64,000 bases of DNA from an uncultured Lachnospiraceae bacterium (GTDB lineage: Bacteria; Bacillota; Clostridia; Lachnospirales; Lachnospiraceae): positions 1-64,000 of the forward strand of contig CANRMA010000003.1 of the NCBI GenBank assembly GCA_947631625.1, read 5' to 3'. Below the pieces are notes generated by a model. The model searched no databases. It was not told the origin of the DNA and saw only the letters and a list, made by a program, of their open reading frames with translations. Shown here piece after piece: positions 16,545-25,207 of the stretch. Each line of letters begins with the position of its first letter. Positions within the stretch are counted from its first letter, which is position 1. Both the position numbers and the translations under genes were made by a program.

Positions 16545-17951
16545 ATGGGTGGATTTTTCGGAGTTGCATCAAAGGAAGACTGTATATTTGACTTATTTTT
16601 CGGTACGGATTACCATTCACATCTTGGGACAAGACGCGCGGGAATGGCGACTTACAGCAAAGAACACGGTTTCGACAGGGCTATTCACAATATTGAAAAC
16701 GCCCCTTTCAGGACCAAATTTGATAAAGACGCCAACACCATGCGCGGCAGCATAGGCATAGGCTCCATATCCGATTATGAGCCGCAGCCGCTGATAGTAC
16801 GTTCCCACCACGGTACGTATGCGATCACAACCGTCGGCAGGATCAATAATAAAGAAGATATAGTAAACAGGCTTTTCAAAAGCGGGCACGCGCACTTCCT
16901 TGAAATGAGCGGCGGCGAGGTAAATTCTACCGAGCTTGTGTCCGCCATAATCGATCAGAAGGAAAATATAATTGAAGGCATTCAATATGCGCAGGAGCTG
17001 ATCGAAGGTTCCATGACCATGCTGATAATGACTCCGAAAGGCATCTACGCCGCAAGGGACCGTCTTGGACGTACCCCGGTCTCAATCGGTAAAAAAGAAG
17101 GCGCGTACTGTGTTTCTTTTGAAAGCTTCGCATACCTCAACCTCGGATATACGCCGGAGAGAGAACTCGGACCCGGCGAGATATTGATAGTTACGCCTGA
17201 AGGCGCGCAGCCGCTTGTCGCTCCGGGAAGGGATATGAAGATCTGTACTTTTTTATGGGTTTACTACGGTTATCCGTCTTCCTCATATGAAGGCATTAGC
17301 GTAGAACAGATGCGCTATAACTGTGGCTCCAAAATGGCCAAACGGGATAAAATAACACCTGATATTGTTGCGGGCGTGCCGGACTCGGGAACCGCGCATG
17401 CAATAGGTTACGCCAATGAATCAGGTATACCTTTTTCCAGGCCTTTTATCAAATATACGCCTACGTGGCCGCGATCTTTTATGCCGACCATCCAGAGCAA
17501 ACGTAATCTTATCGCTAAAATGAAGCTGCTTCCGGTACACGACCTTATCAAAGGCAGAAGTCTTCTTCTGATAGACGACTCTATCGTCCGCGGCACGCAG
17601 CTTAGGGAAACTACCGAATTTCTGTATCAGAGCGGAGCCAAAGAGGTTCATATAAGACCTGCCTGCCCGCCGCTTTTATACGGCTGCAAATACCTTAATT
17701 TCTCACGCTCCACGTCCGAAATGGAGCTTATAACAAGACAGGTAATAAAAGAAATGGAAACCGACAACAAATATCCCGATCTGTCGGTATATGCAGATCC
17801 TGAATCCATACAGTACGGCGATATGTTGGAAAAAATAAGAGAGAAGCTTAATTTCACTTCTCTCCATTACAATCGTCTGGATGACATGATGGATGCCGTC
17901 GGGATCGACAAATGCAAACTATGTACATACTGTTGGGACGGCCGCGAATGA
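16545..17951 (+). CDS. PurF-like protein lacking the glutaminase nucleophile
   Basis: The 468-residue protein has the two-domain layout of amidophosphoribosyltransferase: an N-terminal class II glutaminase fold (about 1-235) and a phosphoribosyltransferase domain with an intact PRPP loop, LLLIDDSIVRGTQ. The glutaminase site is broken. Position 2 is Gly in MGGFFGV, where true PurF has the Cys nucleophile. The usual HNGNL oxyanion block is replaced by VGRINNKED. The C-terminus ends with a CKLCTYC cluster that may hold an Fe-S centre. It may use free ammonia, regulate purF, or do something different. A true purF lies at 20784-22220. The gene faces purA, with a terminator between them. Confidence 0.8.
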   Translation: MGGFFGVASKEDCIFDLFFGTDYHSHLGTRRAGMATYSKEHGFDRAIHNIENAPFRTKFDKDANTMRGSIGIGSISDYEPQPLIVRSHHGTYAITTVGRINNKEDIVNRLFKSGHAHFLEMSGGEVNSTELVSAIIDQKENIIEGIQYAQELIEGSMTMLIMTPKGIYAARDRLGRTPVSIGKKEGAYCVSFESFAYLNLGYTPERELGPGEILIVTPEGAQPLVAPGRDMKICTFLWVYYGYPSSSYEGISVEQMRYNCGSKMAKRDKITPDIVAGVPDSGTAHAIGYANESGIPFSRPFIKYTPTWPRSFMPTIQSKRNLIAKMKLLPVHDLIKGRSLLLIDDSIVRGTQLRETTEFLYQSGAKEVHIRPACPPLLYGCKYLNFSRSTSEMELITRQVIKEMETDNKYPDLSVYADPESIQYGDMLEKIREKLNFTSLHYNRLDDMMDAVGIDKCKLCTYCWDGRE

Positions 17952-17959
17952 TCGCGGCC
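17940..17959 (+). terminator. Hairpin overlapping the PurF-like stop codon
   Basis: GGCCGCGA (17940-17947) pairs perfectly with TCGCGGCC (17952-17959) around a four-base loop that includes most of the stop codon. A modest T-rich tail follows. The 20 bp gap to convergent purA suggests it serves as a terminator. Confidence 0.6.
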
Positions 17960-17971
17960 TCATTTCATTTA

Positions 17972-19264
17972 TCATGACTTAAGAGGGCTATTACGATAGA
18001 TGATATCGTCGCGGCCCGGGCCATTGGATATCATGGTGATTGGATAACCTATCTGTTCTTCAATAAACTCTATATAATTGCGACATTTTTCCGGAAGCTC
18101 CTCATATTTTCTGATGCCGCGTATCTCACATTTCCAGCCTTCCATTTTCTTTATAACAGGTTTGGCTTTTTCAAGTTTATGAGTAACGGGGAAATCTGTC
18201 GTTACTTCACCGTCTATGTCATAGCCTACGCAGATCGGGATCTCATCCAGATAACCGAGCACGTCAAGCACCGTAAAGGCTACATCCGTAGTACCCTGAA
18301 GTCTGCAGCCGTATTTGGAAGCCACGCAGTCAAACCAACCCACACGTCTCGGTCTTCCCGTAGTTGCGCCGTATTCGCCGCCGTCGCCGCCGCGGTGTCT
18401 CAATTCCTCGGCCTCGTCGCCGAATATCTCCGATACAAACGCTCCCGCGCCAACTGCGGAAGAATACGCCTTGCAGACCGTAATGATCTGTTTTATCTCA
18501 TAAGGCGGTATTCCTGCTCCAATCGCTCCGTACGCCGCCAGAGTATGAGAAGACGTGACCATCGGATAAATTCCGTGGTCGGGATCCTTCAATGTGCCAA
18601 GCTGGCCTTCCAAAAGAATGGTCTTATTCTCCTTAACCGCTTTATCCAGATAAGACGCCACATCGCATACATAAGGCTCTATCATATCCCTGTACTGATG
18701 CAGAGTCTCAAGCAGTTCGTCAGCTTTTATGAGCGGTTTTTTATACAGATGCTCAAGCAGGACGTTTTTGGAAACGATGACTCTCTCTACCTTTTCTTTT
18801 AAAAGTTCTTCGTCAAAAAGTTCATTTACCTGAAAACCGATCTTGGCATATTTATCGGAATAAAAAGGCGCGATCCCAGACTTGGTGGAGCCAAAGGACT
18901 TGCCGCCCAGTCTTTCTTCTTCGTACTCATCAAAAAGCACATGGTAGGGCATTACGATCTGGCACCTGTCGGATACAAGTATCTTAGGCTCAGGCACATT
19001 CCTGTCCGTAATGGATCTTATCTCGTTAAAAAGAAGCGGAATATTAAGCGCTACGCCGTTACCGATAATACTGGTCGTGTGATCATAGAAAACCCCAGAC
19101 GGCAAGGTGTGCAGCGCGAATTTTCCGTAGTTGTTTACAATCGTATGTCCTGCGTTGGCGCCGCCCTGAAAACGAATGATTATGTCGGCTTCTTTTGCCA
19201 GCATATCGGTGATCTTACCTTTGCCTTCGTCACCCCAGTTAGCGCCTACTATTGCCTTTACCAT
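17972..19264 (-). CDS. purA: Adenylosuccinate synthetase
   Basis: PurA joins aspartate to IMP using GTP, the first step from IMP to AMP. The 430-residue sequence starts MVKAIVGANWGDEGKGKITD, with the GDEGKGK phosphate loop. QGGANAGHT, GSTKSGIAP and the ATTGRPRRVGWFD block follow in the expected order. GGAGG precedes the ATG. It is the last gene of a minus-strand run purC-purF-purB-purA, 32 bp after purB, so the two AMP-branch genes are adjacent and probably share a transcript. Confidence 0.97.
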   Translation of the reverse strand: MVKAIVGANWGDEGKGKITDMLAKEADIIIRFQGGANAGHTIVNNYGKFALHTLPSGVFYDHTTSIIGNGVALNIPLLFNEIRSITDRNVPEPKILVSDRCQIVMPYHVLFDEYEEERLGGKSFGSTKSGIAPFYSDKYAKIGFQVNELFDEELLKEKVERVIVSKNVLLEHLYKKPLIKADELLETLHQYRDMIEPYVCDVASYLDKAVKENKTILLEGQLGTLKDPDHGIYPMVTSSHTLAAYGAIGAGIPPYEIKQIITVCKAYSSAVGAGAFVSEIFGDEAEELRHRGGDGGEYGATTGRPRRVGWFDCVASKYGCRLQGTTDVAFTVLDVLGYLDEIPICVGYDIDGEVTTDFPVTHKLEKAKPVIKKMEGWKCEIRGIRKYEELPEKCRNYIEFIEEQIGYPITMISNGPGRDDIIYRNSPLKS

Positions 19265-19296
19265 TTTGATACCTCCAAGTTCAAATTTATATTGTT

Positions 19297-20748
19297 TTAT
19301 ACATTTATGTCGGCCTTAATTCCAAGCAATTCTTTGTTTTCGTCGAGGATGGGCCGAATGATCTCTTTAAGGAAGTTTTCAACCTGTACGGGGGCGCAGC
19401 CTATGTATTTGGAAGGATCCATAGTCTCGCCCAGTTCCTCAATGCTCATATTGAATGACTTATCGTTTGCAATAAGTTCAAGCAGGTTGTTTTCCCTGCC
19501 TTCTCTTTTTACGTTCGCGCCGGCTTCCATGGAAAGCTCACGTATCCTCTCATGCAGCTGCTGACGGTCGCCGCCTGCCTTAACGGCGTCCATCATTATA
19601 TTTTCCGTCGCCATAAAGGGCAGTTCGCTCATAAGATGTTTGGTAATAACCTTATCATACACTACCAGTCCGTCCACAACATTCAGACACAGATCCAGAA
19701 TACCGTCAACGGCAAGAAAGGCTTCCGGAATGGAAAGTCTCTTGTTGGCGGAGTCGTCAAGCGTCCTTTCAAACCACTGCGTCGCCGACGTAATGGCGGG
19801 ATTGAGGGCGTCTATAATAACAAAACGGGACAGCGAAGCTATTCTCTCGCTTCTCATAGGATTTCTCTTATACGCCATTGCCGAAGAACCTATCTGGCTT
19901 TTTTCAAAAGGCTCTTCAACTTCTTTAAGGTGCTGCAGCAGCCTTATGTCGTTGGACATTTTATGCGCGGACGCCGCAATTCCGGCAAGGATATTGCAGA
20001 CTCTTGTATCCACTTTACGGGAATAGGTCTGGCCCGATACCGGATAACATTTTTCAAAGCCCATTTTGGCCGCTATCATGGGATCGATCTTGTCAACCGT
20101 CTCCTGATCGCCGTCAAAAAGCTCTAAAAAAGAAGCCTGTGTTCCGGTGGTTCCTTTGGAACCCAACAGTTTCATTGTTGAAAGGACATGATCAAGGTCT
20201 TCCAAGTCCAAACAAAATTCCTGAGCCCACAATGTCGCCCTTTTGCCCACTGTCGTCGGCTGCGCAGGCTGAAAATGCGTAAATGCAAGCGTCGGCAGTT
20301 CTTTATATTTATCGGCAAAATCCGCAATTTTGGCAATAACGTTCACAAGCTTTTTCTTGACAAGTTTAAGCGCCTGAGTCATCACGATAATATCGGTGTT
20401 GTCCCCGACATAGCAGGAGGTGGCTCCCAGATGAATGATGCCCGCCGCCTTCGGACACTGCTTACCGTATGCATAAACGTGGCTCATCACGTCATGGCGC
20501 ACTTCTTTTTCCCTTGCTTTGGCAACGTCGTAATTTATGTCTTCGGCATGAGCCTTTAGTTCGTCGATCTGTTCCTTGGTAATGACCGGTTTTCCGTTCC
20601 GGCTAAGCCCAAGTTCCATCTCGGTTTCCGCAAGCGCTATCCAGAGCTTGCGCCATGTCCTGAATTTCATGTCCGGTGAGAAAATATACTGCATTTCCTT
20701 GCTGGCATATCTTTCTGACAACGGACTTACATATCTGTCTGTGCTCAT
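19297..20748 (-). CDS. purB: Adenylosuccinate lyase
   Basis: PurB removes fumarate from SAICAR and from adenylosuccinate, so it acts in both IMP synthesis and AMP formation. At 483 residues it belongs to the longer type. The fumarase/aspartase superfamily signature GSSAMAYKRNPMRSERI is near the centre. IHLGATSCYVGDNTD, TTVGKRATLW and GTTGTQASF are the other conserved blocks. AAGGAGAAGG precedes the ATG. It lies between purF (35 bp) and purA (32 bp) on one strand. Confidence 0.97.
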   Translation of the reverse strand: MSTDRYVSPLSERYASKEMQYIFSPDMKFRTWRKLWIALAETEMELGLSRNGKPVITKEQIDELKAHAEDINYDVAKAREKEVRHDVMSHVYAYGKQCPKAAGIIHLGATSCYVGDNTDIIVMTQALKLVKKKLVNVIAKIADFADKYKELPTLAFTHFQPAQPTTVGKRATLWAQEFCLDLEDLDHVLSTMKLLGSKGTTGTQASFLELFDGDQETVDKIDPMIAAKMGFEKCYPVSGQTYSRKVDTRVCNILAGIAASAHKMSNDIRLLQHLKEVEEPFEKSQIGSSAMAYKRNPMRSERIASLSRFVIIDALNPAITSATQWFERTLDDSANKRLSIPEAFLAVDGILDLCLNVVDGLVVYDKVITKHLMSELPFMATENIMMDAVKAGGDRQQLHERIRELSMEAGANVKREGRENNLLELIANDKSFNMSIEELGETMDPSKYIGCAPVQVENFLKEIIRPILDENKELLGIKADINV

Positions 20749-20783
20749 ATCCTTCTCCTTATCAAAATTCTACATAACAAGTG

Positions 20784-22220
20784 TTATTTATCGTATTCAC
20801 CTCGAATATCTTCTTTAGGCGGCTCTAGCGGATATCTGCCGGTAAAACAGCCTGTGCATATTCCCAAGCCCCCCGCTATCTCTTTAAGACGCTCTATGTT
20901 AAGATATGCAAGGGTATCCGCTCCTATTATCTGTCTTATCTCTTCTACGGTACGGTTATTGGCGATAAGCTGCTCTTTCGCCGGAACGTCCGTACCGAAA
21001 TAGCAGGGCCACAGAAACGGCGGCGAGCTGACGCGCATATGAACCTCGGCGGCTCCCGCCTCACGCAGCATCCTTACTATCCTGTCGGAAGTCGTGCCTC
21101 GCACTATGGAATCGTCTATCATTATGATCCTTTTACCCCGGACCGCTTCCCTTATCACGTTTAACTTGACCTGAACGCCGCTCTCGCGGTTTTTCTGTTT
21201 GGGGCTGATAAAAGTACGCCCCACGTAGGAATTTTTTACAAAGGCCTGCCCGTACGGTATGTGGGACTGCATGGAATAACCGAGCGCGGCGCAGTTGCCC
21301 GACTCAGGCACTCCCACGACCAGATCCGCGTCCACAGGCGAATCCATAGCGAGGAATTTCCCCGCCATTATCCTTGAATCGTAGACGCTTACACCGTCTA
21401 TGTGGCTGTCCGGCCTTGCAAAATATATATATTCAAATACGCATCTTGCCTGTTTGTCTTTATCTATGCAGAGACTTTTATCGGATTCGACGCCTTTGGA
21501 CGGCGAGATCGTAACTATTTCTCCCGGTTCCACGTCTCTTACATATTCCGCGCCTATGGTATCCAAAGCGCAGGTTTCCGACGCAAGTATATAGGCGTTG
21601 TCGCGCTTTCCGATGCACAGCGGCCTGAAACCGAAAGGATCCCTCGCGCCTATGAGTTTGCGCGGAGACATTATTACAAGGGAATAGGCTCCTTTGATCT
21701 TCTGCATAGCCCGTCTTACCGCTTCTTCAACGGTGGCGCTGTTAAGCCTCTCTCTCGCTATATGGTATGCTATGACTTCGGAATCTATGGTCGTCTGGAA
21801 AATGGCTCCGGAGTATTCCAGTTCATGCCGCAGCTCGGGAGTATTTATAAGGTTGCCGTTGTGCGCCATGGCAAGAGTGCCTTTTACGTAATTAAGCACA
21901 AGCGGCTGAGCGTTTTCCCTGGTACTGCTGCCTGCCGTGGAATACCTGACATGCCCCACTCCGATATCGCCTTTTAAACGCTCAAGGGTCTCCGGCGTGA
22001 AGTTTTCATGTATAAGCCCCATATCTTTGGAGCTTGTGACCTTCCCTTTGGGGCCGTTAGTCTCGCTTACCGCTATTCCGCAGCTCTCCTGTCCTCTGTG
22101 CTGAAGCGCAAAAAGCCCGTAATAGATAGTAGACGCCACATCCGCGCCGTCAAAGTCGTAGATGCCGAAGACGCCGCACTCCTCGCCAAGTTTATCAGAT
22201 CCGCAATTTACGTCCGTCAT
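20784..22220 (-). CDS. purF: Amidophosphoribosyltransferase PurF
   Basis: PurF makes phosphoribosylamine from PRPP and glutamine, the committed step of purine synthesis. The 478-residue protein has a 14-residue pro-peptide ending EE before Cys15 (ECGVFGI), which becomes the N-terminal nucleophile after processing. YGLFALQHRGQESCGI, AHNGNLINT and the PRPP loop IIMIDDSIVRGTTS are intact. Cysteines near the C-terminus (GICTGCFTGRYP) fit the 4Fe-4S type of PurF known from Bacillus subtilis. It lies between purC and purB. The 113 bp leader from purC holds a direct repeat, described separately. Contrast the paralogue at 16545. Confidence 0.97.
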   Translation of the reverse strand: MTDVNCGSDKLGEECGVFGIYDFDGADVASTIYYGLFALQHRGQESCGIAVSETNGPKGKVTSSKDMGLIHENFTPETLERLKGDIGVGHVRYSTAGSSTRENAQPLVLNYVKGTLAMAHNGNLINTPELRHELEYSGAIFQTTIDSEVIAYHIARERLNSATVEEAVRRAMQKIKGAYSLVIMSPRKLIGARDPFGFRPLCIGKRDNAYILASETCALDTIGAEYVRDVEPGEIVTISPSKGVESDKSLCIDKDKQARCVFEYIYFARPDSHIDGVSVYDSRIMAGKFLAMDSPVDADLVVGVPESGNCAALGYSMQSHIPYGQAFVKNSYVGRTFISPKQKNRESGVQVKLNVIREAVRGKRIIMIDDSIVRGTTSDRIVRMLREAGAAEVHMRVSSPPFLWPCYFGTDVPAKEQLIANNRTVEEIRQIIGADTLAYLNIERLKEIAGGLGICTGCFTGRYPLEPPKEDIRGEYDK

Positions 22221-22333
22221 AAATATACCTCATTCCCGTTTAAACCTGATGCACAAATATCATGTAAAACATAGCTGCTCTTTGAAAACAGCTTCTGTTG
22301 TGAAACTTCTGTTGTGAGCGTCAGAATATCTCA
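22221..22333 (-). repeat. Direct repeat and hairpin in purC-purF gap
   Basis: On the minus strand CACAACAGAAG occurs twice, three bases apart, near 22291-22316. AGCTG and CAGCT form a short hairpin about 10 bases further on. This could be a regulatory or processing site between purC and purF. No PurR box or riboswitch was recognised. Confidence 0.4.
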
Positions 22334-23041
22334 TCATGCCAACCCAAGACGCTTAAATACTTCGTTATAAGCCTCTTCCACATTGCCTAAATCTCTGCGG
22401 AAACGATCCTTATCAAGCTTTTCATTGGTATTTACATCCCAAAGTCTGCAGGTGTCGGGGCTGGTTTCGTCGGCCAGGATTATATGTCCGTGATAACGTC
22501 CAAATTCTATCTTAAAATCGATAAGTTTGATATCAGCCTGTAAAAAGTATTTCTTAAGAACTTCATTTACTTTAAACGCATATTTCTTGATCGTCTCGAT
22601 CTCTTCCCATGTCGCAAGCTTCATGGCAACCGCAAAATAGCTATTGATAAGCGGATCGCCAAGCTCGTCATTTTTATAGCTGAATTCTATCGTAGGTTCG
22701 TCAAAAGGAGTTCCCTCTGCAACCCCAAGCCTCTTGGAAAAGCTTCCCGCCGCGACGTTACGGATTATGACCTCAAGCGGTACTATCTCAACCTTCTTGA
22801 CCGCCGTTTCCCTGTCGCTTAACTCTTCTATAAAATGTGTAGGCACGCCTTCTTTTTCAAGAAGTTTAAATACATGGTTGGTCATCCTGTTGTTAATGAC
22901 GCCCTTTCCTACTATGGTGCCTTTCTTTTCCCCGTTAAACGCCGTAGCGTCATCCTTATAATCCACAATCAGAATATCCGGATCGTCTGTCTTAAATACC
23001 TTCTTAGCCTTTCCCTCATATAACTGCTCCAATTTCTGCAT
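22334..23041 (-). CDS. purC: SAICAR synthetase
   Basis: PurC condenses CAIR with aspartate using ATP. The 235-residue protein begins [20 protein letters not shown]. The ATP-site block [13 protein letters not shown], the conserved IPLEV-like [17 protein letters not shown] and the motif [10 protein letters not shown] are all present. GGAGG precedes the ATG. It leads the minus-strand purine genes. An inverted repeat in the 115 bp upstream separates it from the four-gene operon that starts at 30183. Confidence 0.97.
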   Translation of the reverse strand: MQKLEQLYEGKAKKVFKTDDPDILIVDYKDDATAFNGEKKGTIVGKGVINNRMTNHVFKLLEKEGVPTHFIEELSDRETAVKKVEIVPLEVIIRNVAAGSFSKRLGVAEGTPFDEPTIEFSYKNDELGDPLINSYFAVAMKLATWEEIETIKKYAFKVNEVLKKYFLQADIKLIDFKIEFGRYHGHIILADETSPDTCRLWDVNTNEKLDKDRFRRDLGNVEEAYNEVFKRLGLA

Positions 23042-23087
23042 AACCTATCCCTCCGTTTTCTGTAATGTATAAGTATTTATATATTTG

Positions 23088-23127
23088 GACTAAGTCCGCA
23101 AGCTTCGGCCAAAGTCCGGCGCTTGCG
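23088..23127 (-). other. Inverted repeat upstream of purC
   Basis: CGCAAGC (23097-23103) and GCTTGCG (23121-23127) form a seven-base stem with an inner GCC/GGC pair. The adjacent GGACTAAGTCC (about 23087-23097) is itself nearly palindromic. No T tract follows on the minus strand, so this may be a regulatory site for purC rather than a terminator of the gene upstream. Confidence 0.4.
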
Positions 23128-23156
23128 CTTCATGCTATTTTCCATACATTACTATT

Positions 23157-24341
23157 TTACATACTTTTCTCGTACATTTCAACCATTTCTATAATTTCTC
23201 CGGCATACTGGGGATATTGCTTTACAAGTTCCTTGATCTCTTTCTGGGCGCCGCCCGCCGCGACTTCTTTATTATAGTCCATGCGGCGTCTTAAGGACTG
23301 TCTTCTTATTATCAGATTGTGGCGGATCTCCACCATTTCCTTATGATCAAGAATTGCTTCCGTCTGATGAAGCCAGATCGCAGGGTCTTTTATACGGTAG
23401 CGTCTTAATATCTTTATAAGCTCCTGCTGATTATAGTCCAAGTCAAGTTCAGCGCGCCTTATCTTCTCACGCTCCTCTTTTTCCTTATCATAATTCTCCC
23501 AGAGCTTTTGAAGTTCGTCGGCGCTTTTTACGTCGTATTTTAAATAAAGATAATCCAAAAGATTGGTATTGTTCACATATCTGATCTTAACCTTATTGTG
23601 CAGAACTATCAGCTTATTTATGGAAGACTCCACCTTTTTAAGTTCGCGCTTTGCATCGGTATGTTTAACGTATATGACCGTGATTGCGACAGCTCCGACC
23701 GCAGCGGTTATAAGATATCCGGCCCTGGTGTCCATTTCCAACAGGAACTGCAGTATAAGCAGCATTCCAAAGCACAGCACAAGCGCGATCGTGAATATGA
23801 ACGCCATTCCTCTCGTATCCGCGATAATGCCAAGCAGTTCATTCTTACGGTAGTAATAGGCATGTCTTTCGCCTTCCAATCTGTTTAGGTCCTTTTTTAT
23901 AAGTTCCTGATACTGCTCTGCTTCCTTTAACTTGGCGGTCCCTTCTTCAATCTCATCAAGCATCCGCTCTATCTGGTAAAAGCGTTCGTCGCTCATTCTG
24001 CGTTTTCTGACTGTGTAGTCGTCCCTGCTGTTTTGCAGAAGCTCCACTTTTTTTGCGACGTTTTTCAGTTCCTCCGCTTCCTCCTCGGGCAGAGCCTCTA
24101 TTTCCTCCATATCCCGAAGATCTGACGTGACCGTATCGTACTCATACGTAAGGTTCTCCATCTCTTTAGAAGCCTGCGCTATCCGCTCAAGGCGGCCTTT
24201 TACATAGTCCTGACGGAATTCCCGGTTGGTAAAGTCCTGTACTTCCTCTTCTTCCCCAACGCCGTCCCGGTCCTCCTCTTCAAAATCAGGCTCCCTCGTT
24301 ATATCCTTCCATTTTCGTAATAATTTATCTAACCACTTCAT
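23157..24341 (-). CDS. Coiled-coil protein with two membrane segments (operon gene 4)
   Basis: The 394-residue protein is highly charged. Acidic and coiled-coil regions (about 40-165) lead into two adjacent hydrophobic segments (FIFTIALVLCFGMLLILQFLL and GYLITAAVGAVAITVIYV, roughly 180-222). A second long helical, basic region fills the rest. No signal peptide or known domain is seen. Both large parts probably face the cytoplasm, linked by a membrane hairpin. Its ATG directly abuts the stop codon of gene 3, so translation is likely coupled. It is the last member of the four-gene operon and may anchor that system to the membrane. The function is unknown. Confidence 0.6.
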   Translation of the reverse strand: MKWLDKLLRKWKDITREPDFEEEDRDGVGEEEEVQDFTNREFRQDYVKGRLERIAQASKEMENLTYEYDTVTSDLRDMEEIEALPEEEAEELKNVAKKVELLQNSRDDYTVRKRRMSDERFYQIERMLDEIEEGTAKLKEAEQYQELIKKDLNRLEGERHAYYYRKNELLGIIADTRGMAFIFTIALVLCFGMLLILQFLLEMDTRAGYLITAAVGAVAITVIYVKHTDAKRELKKVESSINKLIVLHNKVKIRYVNNTNLLDYLYLKYDVKSADELQKLWENYDKEKEEREKIRRAELDLDYNQQELIKILRRYRIKDPAIWLHQTEAILDHKEMVEIRHNLIIRRQSLRRRMDYNKEVAAGGAQKEIKELVKQYPQYAGEIIEMVEMYEKSM

Positions 24342-25187
24342 TTATCCAGACACACTCTCCCTATATTCGTCTTTAAGCGCAGCCGTCAGGCTTTCTATCT
24401 CATCATAATATTGCACGTCCGCCGCCGTGGCCGCTCCCTCGTCCTTGCATACGCGAAGGGTAAAAAGCATTCTGTTTTCCCGCGTAGCGTCAAACCCCTC
24501 CGCAGCCTCATCTATCATGTGTTCAACCCTGAGTGAGATTTCATGCAGCGCGCTGTTGTCTGCAATATAATCGACATACTCCTTTTCCGTGCTTCCAAGA
24601 CGCTTCGCCGCCAGAAACCGTTCAAGGCTTTCTTCATTTCCGCTTATCTCATACGCCTGCATGAATTCCCGGGCCGCATGGTCAAACATAAAAAGTCCTG
24701 CATAGGCTACTCCGCTGTTATGGTGCAGCGAGGCCTTAAGCGCCTCCTCCTTATCGGCCAATCCGGAAAGCAGGGCCGAATACTGCTCCAGGGCAAGTTT
24801 ATAGCGCCTGTTCCTAAGCAGGTGGTCAGCTCTTGCCTTTTGCTTCTCATAAGGGCTGAGCCCCGCGTTCTCACTGACAAGCGAAACCGTATGCGCTATA
24901 CTTCCGGGCGGATACAGGCCCACATAACTTAGTATGGCCTCCACCCAGGCCGCGGGAGAAGCTTTTTCCTTAATAAGCCTGTACAGCTCGTCGGCAAGAT
25001 CCGGCAGCATACACTGATCTTTTATCCACTTAGCCAGTTTGTCGCTTACTATATCCGTATCCAACATTTCAGCGTTTTCGACAAGGCAGCAGCAGAGTTC
25101 TTCGATTGAAAAAAGGTTTACATAACATTTTTCAAAAAAATACGGAATCCGCGCAATGCTTCCTGTCGTCAATATAATGTTTCCCAT
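24342..25187 (-). CDS. Helical repeat protein of unknown function (operon gene 3)
   Basis: This 281-residue cytoplasmic protein is almost all helical. A central stretch (ARADHLLRNRRYKLALEQY, followed by KASLHHNSGVAYAGLFMFD and HAAREFMQAYEISGN) reads like two or three tetratricopeptide repeats, usually protein-binding platforms. The opening MGNIILTTGSIARIPYFFEK is shared by no family I can name. ATG 25187 was chosen because it falls 20 bp after the stop of gene 2. A longer frame would run back into that gene. Its stop codon touches the start of gene 4. In this operon it probably links the Hsp70-like protein to the membrane protein, which is inference only. Confidence 0.6.
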   Translation of the reverse strand: MGNIILTTGSIARIPYFFEKCYVNLFSIEELCCCLVENAEMLDTDIVSDKLAKWIKDQCMLPDLADELYRLIKEKASPAAWVEAILSYVGLYPPGSIAHTVSLVSENAGLSPYEKQKARADHLLRNRRYKLALEQYSALLSGLADKEEALKASLHHNSGVAYAGLFMFDHAAREFMQAYEISGNEESLERFLAAKRLGSTEKEYVDYIADNSALHEISLRVEHMIDEAAEGFDATRENRMLFTLRVCKDEGAATAADVQYYDEIESLTAALKDEYRESVSG

Positions 25188-25207
25188 ATTCTGACCAAAC
25201 CTTTCCG

